From Thelonectria olida (Eukaryota > Ascomycota > Sordariomycetes > Hypocreales > Nectriaceae), in contig JAGPYM010000017.1 of assembly GCA_020736575.1 (NCBI GenBank), positions 248,001 to 312,000 on the forward strand: a DNA stretch of 64,000 nt, in the 5' to 3' direction. Shown piece by piece: positions 1 through 11,262 of the stretch (positions are counted from its first letter, which is position 1; each line of letters begins with the position of its first letter). A program made the translations under genes and the position numbers. The notes under the pieces are model-generated. The model ran no database searches. It was not told the origin of the DNA and saw nothing but the letters and a program-made list of their open reading frames with translations.

Positions 1-1605
1 CGTCGTTGGTTTCTCCGGCTGTCTGCGTCATCCATGAACGCGTTTGAACGGAACGAGGTGAAGTTACAGCGCGAAACGAGGAAATGACGACCGGTTGTGG
101 AGGTGTCACTGGTTTGCCGCGCCTTGTATGGAGCAGCAACGACGTTGACGGTCGGAATGGGTGTCTCATGGGCCGATGGGCGATTTGGAGGGCCGCGCAC
201 TGAGAAGGGGCACATCAAGCGTCAGGGTGTGTTTGATCGCCGCTCCGTCACTTTTCTTCTTTTTGTGATCGAGCCGAGGACAGGCCAGGGACAGGTCGAA
301 GGGGAGGGGAACGGAAGCAACTGTGAGGATCAGGGCTGTCTGTCAGCAAGGATGCGGATGTAGTTGGTGTGGAGTTTCCAAGACTTTAAGGGCGATGATG
401 CCGCAAAAGGTGCGTCCGGGTCTTCCAGTCCTGCGAACAAGGGGCATTTTCGGACCTTCCTCCCTCAAGGTGTCAGAACATTTCGGATGCACCTGCCTTT
501 CAAAGTCATGTGTAGAAACTATGGGAGGAACTTGGCTGGAGTCGCAATCTCGGCGAAGCAGGAGCAATAGGGATTGGTGAGTACCCTACTTATTGAGTGC
601 TCTACGCACCTGCCTGTACACCTACATAGTATGAAGAAACTCCCTTCAAGCATCCATGGAGGCAGGTACGAGAAATTAAGGTAGGCACGCTGTGTGGTCT
701 GTACTACGTAGTACATCATAGCAGACATCGAACGCCCCTGCCAAATTCGCACGGCGCATTTCCTTTGGTGTTTGGTTACAGATGGATGAATGTGTATCCG
801 TAGGAAGACGCAAGTCGAACTAAGATCCTGCACCGGGCACCAGGTTGCACTCCGGACGTACGTCCAGCACCGAAGGGGATTTGGCTCCCTTATCCACTCG
901 AGTGCTTTGCAGCCGAACAGCCAAAAGTTACTCCGAGAGAGACCGTGGGACTGCACTTGAATAGAGTTGCGACGACAGGACGGGTGTAACTGGCGATGCT
1001 GTGTTCTTCCGGTCTTCAATTGCCTAATAAAGCAGATTGATACTGGCTGGCGTACGTAATCCATTCCAATTTCTGCCAACCACGAGTACCGGTACGTGCC
1101 GCACGTGAAACGGGCAGCGACATTGAAGGCTCGACCAGGCGCGTTTGTGTACGTGTATAACTGCGTAGGGATGACTTGATGTGGGTTTGTAACTGCCCTG
1201 GTGGTGTGCATACCCATTGTCTGTGCGAGCAAGCGCAGGGCTCAAGGGGCTCAAGGGAGGAAAGTGCAAATCGGTTGGCCGCCCACCTCCCGCCCACCAC
1301 CACAGTCTCATCCCATCCCATCTCATCCATCCACACACATGCTTTGGATGCCATCACAATTCGCCCAAGAAAGCAAAAACCCATGGCGATTGACAGTCGC
1401 ATCCTTCCATTGTTGCCGTCGCTCAAAGCCGAGAAATCAGGCTACCGATTGCCTCGCCAAGTATGTACCTCTGCAGGTCTGCTTGACATGCATCCGCGTC
1501 GTCTCCATGAGCAATCCTGAACCAAGATGCCTGCACTCAACTCCAATCTCAGCCCACACGACATTGATACGGAGATAGGGACAACTGGCCAAATGACACT
1601 ATTAT

Positions 1606-1634
1606 GTACATACGTACAGCACATACGTATGTAC
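1606..1634. repeat. Perfect 11-bp inverted repeat, 7-nt spacer
   Basis: GTACATACGTA at 1606-1616 is followed, after the spacer CAGCACA, by its exact reverse complement TACGTATGTAC at 1624-1634. It lies in non-coding DNA. It could form a hairpin or bind a dimeric protein, but nothing nearby indicates a function. Confidence 0.8.
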
Positions 1635-3512
1635 CCCCTCTCGCCGACGGCTTCTCCTCCCTGCTAATTCTAAACGAAAATGGACAGAGCTCTCACTGGC
1701 AGCTCTTGGGCTCAAAGATTGATTGAAGCGCCCCATAATACATTCCACTTAGCCTAGTGCGAGCGTGTCTCCCGACATCCCTGTTACTTTAAGGTTGGGA
1801 AGACCTTCTTCTCTGCCTTCTTCAATGAACCAGTCGGCGAATCGGCCCCGCTCTCTTTGTTCGGCGGCGCGTTTCCAACTTCCGGCCGGGCGTGGAATAG
1901 CCTCGTCGTCTATGCTGGGTGACCTACCACTTCAACGAAAATGGCATTTAGGGAGTCAAGCGCTTGTGCCGCCAACCCAAGTCAAACCTTTTCGCATGTG
2001 CCGGTTCCACAGATCAACATCCATAGTCGTTTGTTCGGTATAAGCCCTCCCTTCAGATAGACTGAAGCCGCGGAGATGGTCTCATATCGAAAGTCACCAT
2101 CCAACGCCATTGAACGCGAGGGAGACAATCTTTTTGGACCCCCCAGACGCCAAAGACACCCCTGTGCTGAGACACCACCAGATCCCACATATCTGATGCC
2201 AGATTGCACCAAGGCCAACGACACTCGCCAAGTTCTCCGGGCCTGCGCATCCCACCGCCCCGGCTCTCTGTTACATTCCAGGCTTTGGAACATGTCTGCG
2301 TGGACAGCTGCCACTAGTCTTTCCTCTACAGTGCCATTCGGCCCTGGCAAACATTGCGATCCCTCCTTTGACGACGGGCCCCCCCCGGTGAGCCGCCCGC
2401 CCAGCCCTTCCCTTCCCGGCGGTTCACTCGGCTCTAGCCCGAATACCCACTACGACCCCTACTGGGGGACTCGTCATCCTCTTCCCACCCACGGCTTCGG
2501 ATACAACCGTGTTATTGGCGAACACATGGAAAGTGGCACCCTTCGGAAACCACCAAGACCAAACCCACACGCTCCGGCAGGCCTTGTGCCCAACGGCAAG
2601 TTGCAGGTTCAGAATCTCCAAGCACACCCTGGCCACCAGCTCGGGCGAGGGCCTCGAATCGGTCAAGGGCATGGCCTTTCCTGCGAGCGGCGGCGGCTAA
2701 GAGCTCACGGCCGAAGCCAGCCCTGTCACTGACCCCCGCTCTATCCCCCCCCCGTCGCTCATCCAACGGCTGCTGACGCCACGCGTCTTGCAAGGAAAGA
2801 AGGAGACAAGGAGACAGAAATCGATAGGTCCTAACTCTGGCTGTGGCTTTAATTCTCCACGAGTAGGCAATGGGACAGTGCAGACAATTAGATGGCTCAC
2901 GATATGTCGAGTTCGACAACGACATCACGTCACCGTAACGCCTGTCGACTGACGTGTAAATCTCTAGAGTATCCCGCGTACGTTTCAAGTGTCACCTCCT
3001 GTTCCCAGACTGAATTCAAGCAGAGAACCAACCGGGAGATTGGACGGTCAAATTCAAGCTTTGTTGGATCTGGTCCAACGATTGATCTTAACTCAGCTCT
3101 TGTCTTGGGACCACCGTTCGATGGAAACTTAGCACTAGCTCAGCTCCCACATCTTCGAAAGCTATGCCAATGTGTCAACTTGAACCAGGGCGCTCAGGTA
3201 GAGCGATCTAAGAGCTGGAGCAACACATGGCACAGGAGTCAGCACCAAGCAAGATGTCCAAAAGCTTACACTGGTCCCGTGTGCACATCACTCCCCAAAG
3301 TATGAAGTAGCCTGCCAGAGGATCCAGGGCGGGCCAGCTGCCGAGAAACAAGCACTCCAGTTTGACTCAATCGCCTCCAAGGCCGACTGGGATCTGGGAT
3401 AATGACTGGAGAGACTTCTTCCAGGATGCCCAACTCCGCTCGAAACACGTTAGCGGCCCTGGCTGATCGCAGCAGCCCTGCTCAGCCAGAATTTTGTCAA
3501 GGGGTCTGGCGC

Positions 3513-3545
3513 CTCCCCTCTGGCTCCCCTCTGGCTCCCCTCTGA
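3513..3545. repeat. Three-copy 11-bp tandem repeat
   Basis: The unit CTCCCCTCTGG is repeated at 3513-3523 and 3524-3534, with a third copy at 3535-3545 that ends in GA. It is a short minisatellite in non-coding DNA upstream of the zinc-cluster regulator. Confidence 0.75.
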
Positions 3546-4450
3546 CCCCCATTCCCATACCTGGTCCAGATAATATTTCCGAATCTGCTTTAACCCGCGG
3601 AGAGCCCCGGATCACGGACCAGCGCCACTAACACGGCGGCGCTGTTGCTGTACCCGGCCACTGATGGGCGCCGATATACCTGCTTGCATACGCCATCCTT
3701 CGCCAAACATTTCCTTCCTGTTCCCACTCCTGTCCCAGACTTTACTCGACGCCTCCCCTAGCCTTGTGTTGTCTCTTTTCCCCCTCGTCTCATCCTTTTG
3801 GCTTTGTAACGACATTCCTGGTTGGGGCAAGCTGGACGACCTCTTTACTTGGCCACTCCCCAGGCCCTCTAGCCTCAAGGAGCCTCAACGTCTCGCAGAC
3901 CTCAATTCTTGGCGGTTCTTTTTCATTCCTGACCTCGTTGGTGTGTACCAGATGCTCTCCTGGGACCAACACGGCGCCACACGGCAAAGCCACCCGTTTT
4001 CAGTATCATAATCATAATCAGGCATTTCACAAACCGTGGCCGGGTCAGACGAGCCACAGACTACCGGCTGGGTTCTTTGCCAGAAAGGCTGTGGGTTACA
4101 CGAGTCCGACATATCTCGACATACCGATACGGCAGGGGACAAGTCTGCGCTGCGCCAGCCAGAAGACGCCGCGAATAGTCACTTGGTGATCCCGGTCAAG
4201 GGTTGATTGACCAACAAGCAGTGCCCTCCTTGCTGAAGTTGCTGTCTTGGACTCGATCGTGAGAGTTCCGACGGAAGGCAAGACCTAAGGGTCGCCTCTT
4301 GTATAGTTCCTCATAACCACCATCGTCTAGGCTTGAATAGTTTGCATGCTCGTTGGCCAACGATCGTCTGACTTCCTTTCCGCTGGGGAAGTCGTGGGGA
4401 GTCCCTTCAACTACCCCGCCAAAGCCTGGCACACGAAGGGGTCCTCAGCT

Positions 4451-6970
4451 ATGGCCGCTTCATCACAAAACCCCTACGCTCGCTCTCCCAACTTATCTAC
4501 TAGGTCTTACGACTCCTCTTCCGTCTCTTCTGCCACCTCACCAAAACCCCCGTTACAATATCTCACGGGCGCGATGGCCAACAACCCCAGGATACACGCG
4601 GCGCCCACGCCCCAACCCATTGGTATCCCGCCCCTCCCATCCGTTAGCCAGGGCTTCCAATCCTACAACCCAATGGCAACCTCATCATCTTTAGGCCAGG
4701 AGTCCTTGGCATCGACAGATTCCGTGGCCAGTACGCCGGGGATTTCTAGTGTGCACTTGCCCGGAGGACCTGGTCCCCAAACACAAAAGAGAGCGTACCG
4801 GCAACGGAGAAAAGACCCAAGCTGCGACGCGTGCCGGGAGAGGAAAGTCAAATGTGACGCCACGGAGACGACAAGCTGTTCAGAATGTTCGAGTCGAAAC
4901 GTGAAATGCCAGTTCACTAAGGAAACGAACCGAAGGATGTCCTCCATCAAACAAGTGCAAGATCTGGAGAAACAAATGGAAAGAGTGAAGCGAGAGAATA
5001 GCGGCCTACGACGGATGCTTCAGGATCGAGATGGCTCAATGGACCTGGATATAGATACGGCGGACCATCCTCCCCCTCACCTTCCAGCGATTGGCTCCGA
5101 GCCAAAGCTAAGGAAACGAGCAACACCAGTCCAGGAGTTGGCCAGAGCAAGGGCAAACGTGCGGGACTATTCGAAAGGCGTCTGGAAGCCCCCTGCGCAG
5201 TATCGGGCGACAAGTTTACTTTCCTTCGACCCCCCAAGGCCAGAACTGCCACCAAGGCACGTTGCTGACCAGATACTGCACACTTATTATTCGACCTGCC
5301 ATGCCATGTTCCCCATTCTGCACTTTCCCACGTTCCGAGCGATGCTTGATAGCCTGTACACCAGCAACAACCTGGCAAGAACATCACCCGCATGGCTCTC
5401 CTTGCTCTTCTCTGTTCTGGCTGCGGGCAGCCTTTTCGGTTCTGTCTCGCAGCCAAACGCATTCTACAAACCTGCCGAGTATCTGGAGAACGCAAACAAG
5501 ATGATCGATCCCTGGAATGATGACTTCACTTTGGATAGCGCAAGGGCGTTGGTGTTAATTTCCCTATGTCTCAACGAAATGAACTTGAAATCTGCAGCGT
5601 GGACATGGCTGGGACGAGCGGTTCGAGTTGGTCAGGATCTTGGACTATACTCGGAATCAGGGCCTTGGCCCGTCATCGAAGGCGAGATGCGTCGGAGGAC
5701 GTGGTGGACGATCTACATCTTGGACAGAACCTTGGCGACTGAGCTTGGCCGACCGGTGTTGATCGACGACGAGGATTGTGATGTGTCTTTGCCTGCCGGC
5801 GTCGACGATCAGTATATTCATGAAGGAGGCATGCTGGTTCCCAATGGGGCTGAACCACTAACACATTCGCTCCTTGCCGTTATCCACGTTGTCAGGTCTT
5901 ACACGGCACTGCTTACGGCCCTGACACCTCCGGCTCTATCATCGACGCAACTCTCGAACCTCGACAACCACTTCAAAAAGTGCTTGGGAACGTTCCCCCC
6001 AGCTTGCGACCCGTCCAGCACTGTCCCTTTGGCACCTCACTTCCTTGCGCCTTTGGCGTACCTAATTCATGCCCGTCTACTCCTCCACCGTCACCATCTC
6101 GATCCAGGGTACCCTCTCGAGGCCCGGCTAGCTTCTGTAGAGAACTGCACTCACATAGCTCTCGATACCGCTTCTCTACTTCAGCGGTCGAACACGGCAG
6201 TCCTGGCAGAGGGAGCAACCGCGCTCCTCACTACGCATATTTTCAGATGTACTCTGTTCCTGCTACTCACGGGCTATCACGATCACGCCATCATTTGTAT
6301 CAGGGCCTTAGCTGCTATGAGCGCGAGACGAGACGTTGCGATTCCTTGTGGCCGATTCCTGTCCTTCTTTGTCTCCACGCTGGCAACGAAACGAGAAGAG
6401 GCGGCCAACTATGTGTCTCGAGGGGCCCCCCTTCCCCCTTTTGGTACCTCACGCCCGCCTGTCGATCCTACAGCTATCTTGCAGGTACTGTCGCGGGACG
6501 AAGACTTGCTAGCATATGTGTCGGCGGATCTCCAGGCCTCACCAGACGCTGCCTGGCTCTGGGCCGGTCTGGAACGCGAGACACAACTACCTCAACACTC
6601 CCCGACGGTGCCACCTCAAACTACAGGCAGTGCCAGCAACCTCGTTAGCTCCGAAGCGCGTACTGGGTTGACGGAAGGAGAGGAGAGAGAATGGGGCGGA
6701 TGGACAAGACTCGAGACAGCTGTTCGTGGGTTGGACGTGGGAAATGCAACTCCTACGCCTGCGAACCGTCCGACGTGGACTTTGCCCCCGCCGAGGAAAA
6801 GCGAGACACCGGGCCCATCATTGGTGGACATCCCTAGATTAGGAGATGCCCCCCGATTTGGATCAGAAACCAGTGGGAGAGCAAGCCCGGCAGCCGGGGG
6901 TCATCGAAGCCCCAGCGGGGGTGCAACGGGCAGCTCCAAGGACCGCCTGAGCATTGCGAACATTATCTGA
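4451..6970 (+). CDS. Zn(II)2Cys6 transcription factor with fungal-specific TF domain
   Basis: Single-exon gene of 839 residues from the ATG at 4451, which has a good context (GCTATGGCC). An in-frame ATG at 4346 would add 35 residues and cannot be excluded. The binuclear zinc cluster is at about residues 125-151, with spacing C-x2-C-x6-C-x7-C-x2-C-x6-C. A Lys/Glu-rich coiled coil follows at about 160-190 and is the likely dimerisation region. The fungal-specific transcription factor domain runs from about residue 275 (HTYYSTCHAMFPILHF) to 500 and includes the WRRTWW-like segment RRRTWWTIYILDR. The Ser/Pro/Gly-rich C-terminus ends in LSIANII. By family it should be a nuclear DNA-binding regulator recognising CGG-type half sites. 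The target pathway cannot be read from sequence. Its 3' end faces the SPO22/ZIP4 gene. Confidence 0.9.
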   Translation: MAASSQNPYARSPNLSTRSYDSSSVSSATSPKPPLQYLTGAMANNPRIHAAPTPQPIGIPPLPSVSQGFQSYNPMATSSSLGQESLASTDSVASTPGISSVHLPGGPGPQTQKRAYRQRRKDPSCDACRERKVKCDATETTSCSECSSRNVKCQFTKETNRRMSSIKQVQDLEKQMERVKRENSGLRRMLQDRDGSMDLDIDTADHPPPHLPAIGSEPKLRKRATPVQELARARANVRDYSKGVWKPPAQYRATSLLSFDPPRPELPPRHVADQILHTYYSTCHAMFPILHFPTFRAMLDSLYTSNNLARTSPAWLSLLFSVLAAGSLFGSVSQPNAFYKPAEYLENANKMIDPWNDDFTLDSARALVLISLCLNEMNLKSAAWTWLGRAVRVGQDLGLYSESGPWPVIEGEMRRRTWWTIYILDRTLATELGRPVLIDDEDCDVSLPAGVDDQYIHEGGMLVPNGAEPLTHSLLAVIHVVRSYTALLTALTPPALSSTQLSNLDNHFKKCLGTFPPACDPSSTVPLAPHFLAPLAYLIHARLLLHRHHLDPGYPLEARLASVENCTHIALDTASLLQRSNTAVLAEGATALLTTHIFRCTLFLLLTGYHDHAIICIRALAAMSARRDVAIPCGRFLSFFVSTLATKREEAANYVSRGAPLPPFGTSRPPVDPTAILQVLSRDEDLLAYVSADLQASPDAAWLWAGLERETQLPQHSPTVPPQTTGSASNLVSSEARTGLTEGEEREWGGWTRLETAVRGLDVGNATPTPANRPTWTLPPPRKSETPGPSLVDIPRLGDAPRFGSETSGRASPAAGGHRSPSGGATGSSKDRLSIANII

Positions 6971-7541
6971 TTTTCGACCACAGACTCTCGAAAGATTTGC
7001 TTCAGGAGCATAATATCTATTTATCTATCTACGCCAGTCGTGAGGCTTTTTATAAGGCCTAACGTTGATGAAAAAATACCCCAATCTACTGCGAGCACAT
7101 CACCATGAGCATTCTTTTACCATGACGCGCTATTTATTTGATTTTTTTCTTGCTTACAGCGGTTATCATTCTGGGTGCGAGTTTCTGCTGCTTCGTGAGT
7201 TGAATAGAGAATAAATGAAAAGGGGGGATCTTGTTTATTAGGGACCAAAGTCGATAATAGCAGCATAGACGGACGTAATGCAGTATGATAGGGGAGAGAC
7301 AGCCAGCGTGGGCGTTTTTTGATGGGATGCCGTTTTGGGAAGTGTGCATTAAATTAAAGAGATGTAGATCAGGTACATATTGGTCGGCTGCATTGAAATA
7401 AGACAATCACGTAGTCGTTGCTTCACGGCGTTGGTGTTTGTTTGGTGGGCAAGGTTAGGGCTGGCACTATTTCAACTATTGAACCCCCGAAGATGGCAGA
7501 TCAAGGTTCGCATACACTAGCCGAGGTATCCGATTCATCTG
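6971..7541. other. Intergenic region between convergent genes
   Basis: This spacer lies between two 3' ends, so it should contain the 3' UTRs and polyadenylation sites of both neighbours. AT-rich stretches at 7010-7080 and 7130-7210 fit that. No gene is seen. Confidence 0.6.
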
Positions 7542-10500
7542 CTATTCGCCTTTGCCAAGCCCCAGCTTGACGACCCTTTCCCGGAGCACCTCTCGCATGT
7601 ACCCGTTGTCGTTCATCTGCTCTGCCAAGTCCAGAGCCTTGAGTGCCCACCGCTGACACAGAGCCTCATCGCCCCGTGCGAGAATGTCGATGGCATGGTT
7701 GAAAGTCGTGGTGACGACCCAGTCGAGCTCGTCTGCAGGAAAGGGTCGTTCTACCTGTGATGGGGTCAGTAATACTGCGAATGGGTCCTGTAAGTGGAAA
7801 GTGTGCGCGCACTTGGCCTCCTTCGCGGGCGATCTGAAGGGCTTGGTCGATGACTTGCAACGCCAGACTATCATCAAGCGGGAGGATAGCCTGGAACATG
7901 CAACGTAGATACTTGGCAAGCTTTTGGATATCGAAATCCTCCAGCTCAAAGATCTCGTTGATGATCAGGCGCAACGTTGCGTACAACACTGAAAAAAAGA
8001 TCGTCAGTCATCCTTGCCGTCCATGCGTTTAGCGTCAAAGGGGGCCGTCCCACCCTTCCCTGGAGCGTGGCTTCGTAGCAAGCAGTCCCCCATTGCCTTG
8101 TACATCATCTCGTCCTTGCATGGCTTTGCCTTTCTGACAATCTGGCCGAGTTCATCCCAGCCCCTGAGGCAAACCGCCCCTTCGAAATCGAAGACGAAGA
8201 GCGTCGCTGCCTTGGCTGCCATGTCCCAGAACGCTTGTTCCTCCTTTGACCCAGGCTCCTTCTCAAACGCCTTTTCGAACGTCTTGTCGAAGTCTGCAGC
8301 GTGATGTCTCACTTCCGTATAACGCTGAAGTTGCTCTTCCACCTCGTACTCCGTACGTGCTTGTGATACCAGAGCCGCTGAAACAATAAAGTGGCAGCGC
8401 ATTTTCATGAGTTGAATGTCGTACATGTCTGTTGCGGGCGTATCTCGAGGGTAACACTCGACGAAGTTTAGGCAAGACGTGAATATGCGAACCAAGTTGC
8501 ACAGCTCCCAAACATGACACTTCGTCAATCCAATGTTGTAGGCGTTTTTCCGAAACCACTCCAGCTCCGAAAAGGTAAACAACTTGTTCCCGTCTGTGTC
8601 TCTGGCGCCCAATCTTGCATATTTAGCAGCTGGGAATGTCAGCAGCTTCTCACGAAAGGAGGGCTAAACTTACCTTTCTCAAAGACATGACATGTATCCT
8701 CCACAAGACCAGGCCCAATATTGGGCTCTTCCTGGTCTTGGTTCTCAATCATGTGAATAAGTCGGATTGTACATCGCAGAATGGTAGGGAAATGCGCTTT
8801 TGGGGTTGCGTCTGAGTCGCACTTCTCCACAACCGCCTTCAAGGCAGTCAATGTACAGAGTTTGTCCCCAACTTGCTGCGCTTCTTTAACACAGGCGTAT
8901 AGAATATCCTGGCTCGTCTCCTTGTCTGAACATCTGCTTAGATGTTGAATACAATCGGAACCCAATTCATGATCCCAGCATGCAAGCGATACCTTGAACA
9001 TGAGATATCTTGTCAGCGGATCATCCTGCACAACCAGCGGCATGGTTTGAAATGTTGATTTGGCTGTATCAGTGTCTCCGGAACTAATAGCACACATGAT
9101 GAGTTTTCTTCCAAACTTCCCCTTGTTTGCGTCCCCGCAGTTCGCGAAGACTGGATGTAGAGCGACTTGACACCAAAGTATCGCGGCGTTGTATTGCTTC
9201 TTGGTATAAAGGGGCTCTATCTTCTTCCAGATGAGCTGTTCGAGTTAGTGTCGACATTTTCTCAAAAGTATCGGCACTTACCGACTGAGCAGCGGCAGTA
9301 ACATCCGCGTTCAGCAAACTCCCAGATTCTAACGGAATCCGTTCAAAGAGAGTCATTATGTGATTCGCACTGGTAGAAGATTCGGTTTCCATGGTGCTCA
9401 CCCAAACCCGGCGAACAACCGTCTTGCCGATCCATTCTGAGTTTCCCAGGGAAAGTAACCTTGATAACAAGAGCTCATCTAATAGTCCTGTTGCTAGCTC
9501 AGAATTTCTGTCCCGTAATTCCTTGATGTTCTGAAGAAGGAACCCTAAGACGGCGTCTGAAAAGTCGATGGATCGAATCATCCGCCGTAGTATGCTCGCG
9601 CAAGCATCGGTGTCGAAAGCTTCTTTAGGTGACTTTTGCAGGATTTCAAGTTTCCAGTGCAACACGACAGGCTTGTCCCCAATTTCCGATTCTAGATAGG
9701 CCACCAAGTCGTCAGCTTCTTGGATATGCTCTGGAGAGCCTGTTGCAAGAAGTACTTGGACAAGGTCGTGGCAAATTTCCAGCCGCAAATCCAGCCCCTG
9801 CCTGGATAGCCGCTCTAACTCCTGACCATTGATCAACTCGTAGGCGCGGCGGAGCCATTTCAAAGCCATAGAATGATCGCTTTTGGAGAAGAGGTCGCTT
9901 CCGATATGCTGTAGAGTATCCGCCAGATGCTCGGCCGAGGGGGGCTCTAGGTGATGTCGAAGTGATTCTGCCTTGGTGTACATATGTTCCGCGACGTCGA
10001 GTCGGGCCTCTTTCCAAGCCTGTGCAGCCGTGAGCGGCGCCTAAAACAGGTAGACGGAAAACCTACCAAAGCCGTTCTCATCGTGAGGTATTCCGCCTCA
10101 AACTTGGTGGTCACATCTGCGCCTTCTCGCGATTCTCCGTTCATCGCCTTCAACCGCTCAACGTAGTCTGCAACCTTATGCAACCCGAGTCGTGCACCAT
10201 CCAGATCAGATCCCTCGATACACACTCTCCCAACAGTCAATGCCAGGTTCAGCAGATACACGACGTCCTCTGCAGTGTCACGGTTTCTTTTGCCATGGTT
10301 CTCTCTTGCCAGCGCGTGGACCAAAAATGCAAACACTCGAATCCTGACAAAAAGCCGTGACCTTGCTTCGGACATTGGGGTGTGGTCAATCCTCCTCTTC
10401 TCCTTAATACATTCATTCCAAAGCTTCCGCCCACAGTCTTTGAGGATCTTCACGTTTTGGGAAGAGAGACTTGCATTTTTCTGCGGAAGAGCATTGACGG

Positions 10501-10709
10501 TGTGAATATGATGATTGACATCGGCGAGGAGAGTTTCAGCCGAGGAGGAGTCGAGCGAGACGGGTAGTTGGGCGAGAAGATCGCCTGCAAAGTCTTTATA
10601 GCTCCTCTTGTTAGCGAAGACTGGAGAATGTTGCGAGTATGAGAGGCTGACCGATGATTGTACGTATCTTCCTATCACGGCCTGCAGCAGCCGGGTCGGA
10701 GGGTGCCAT
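7542..10709 (-). CDS. spo22: SPO22/ZIP4-like meiosis TPR protein
   Basis: Seven exons: 10652-10709, 10067-10593, 9282-10019, 8674-9235, 8054-8629, 7813-7988 and 7542-7754. Exon lengths sum to 2850 nt with matching phases, giving 949 residues. The start is the ATG at 10709 (context CAAAATGGC). The protein is all-helical with TPR-like repeats, for example the segments around HSMALKWLRRAYELI and NAAILWCQVALHPVF, and carries the SPO22 domain typical of fungal meiosis-specific proteins. In yeast, Zip4/Spo22 is a ZMM/synapsis-initiation factor promoting crossovers and synaptonemal complex assembly. A role on meiotic chromosomes during the sexual cycle is inferred from that family. Intron 1 ends in AAG, a rarer acceptor, but has a GCTAAC branch site and is needed to reach the good start codon. 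A four-copy AAGGT repeat lies about 124 nt upstream. Confidence 0.85.
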
Positions 10710-11262
10710 TTTGGTTGTGGAGGGATCGATGCACTGGGGAGCACATCCTTTGAACTGACAGTCTGGTGCTGGCAAGCGGTGATGTAACTGCTCGAGATGG
10801 TGGTCATTATCAAAGTGGAAGAAATGGTACCTAAGGTAAGGTAAGGTAAGGTGAGAGTCAGTTGGCCTTATCGTACTCTGCAGGCAAGAGCGGCCTCCTC
10901 CCTCCCGCCTTCCTCCCAACTACCCGAGGTACCTGCTGTTCACTGAGAGCCACCTTCATTGAACAAAGCAAAACGTATGCAAACGCCGACAATCATGTTT
11001 ATATAAATTTTAGGCACACAATGCTATCTGCGTCTTGCAGACCATGTATAGGAGGAACGCATATATGGGGTAACAGGTCCATACGCCCAGAGGAAAAAGC
11101 AACAAATGCAGTAGTGAAAAAAACAAAGCCTTGGAGCATACCTCCGCTTGTCGCAAAGCCAATTCAATAGCCACCCAATCACCGCTTATGGAATCCTGCC
11201 CATCCTAGAGGTATGAGGGCTATATATGCCAAGGGTCTCATTATGAGTAGTAATCCTCAGCC
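10710..11262. other. Intergenic region upstream of the SPO22/ZIP4 gene
   Basis: This is the promoter side of the meiosis gene and the 3' side of the AcuM-like gene. Four tandem AAGGT units are at 10833-10852. No coding potential is convincing. Confidence 0.6.
10833..10852. repeat. AAGGT x4 tandem repeat in the promoter of the SPO22/ZIP4 gene
   Basis: Four exact 5-bp units lie 124-143 nt upstream of the start codon of the meiosis gene. Related GGTA-rich elements occur upstream of xanthine dehydrogenase (22280-22296), the protein kinase (26736-26752) and meaB (about 49013-49030), so this may be a regulatory element rather than chance. Confidence 0.6.

Larger units (their letters stand above)
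1..4450. other. Non-coding or unassigned stretch upstream of the zinc-cluster regulator
   Basis: No reading frame here has convincing protein-like content or a coherent exon structure; the open frames are short and overlap on both strands. From about 3690 to 3900 the plus strand is pyrimidine-rich, as expected near a fungal transcription start, so part of 3600-4450 is probably the 5' leader of the regulator that follows. An 11-bp inverted repeat (1606-1634), a short tandem repeat (about 3513-3545) and a weak cytochrome-P450-like translation on the minus strand (about 2424-2672) are described elsewhere. Confidence 0.6.

Noticed and set aside
519..1232. 237-residue minus-strand open frame near the left edge
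   Set aside because: Composition looks random, with no domain, no splice partners and overlapping frames on other strands.
2076..2732. 218-residue plus-strand open frame rich in Pro and Gly
   Set aside because: No recognisable domain; Gly/Pro/Arg/His bias reflects local GC content.
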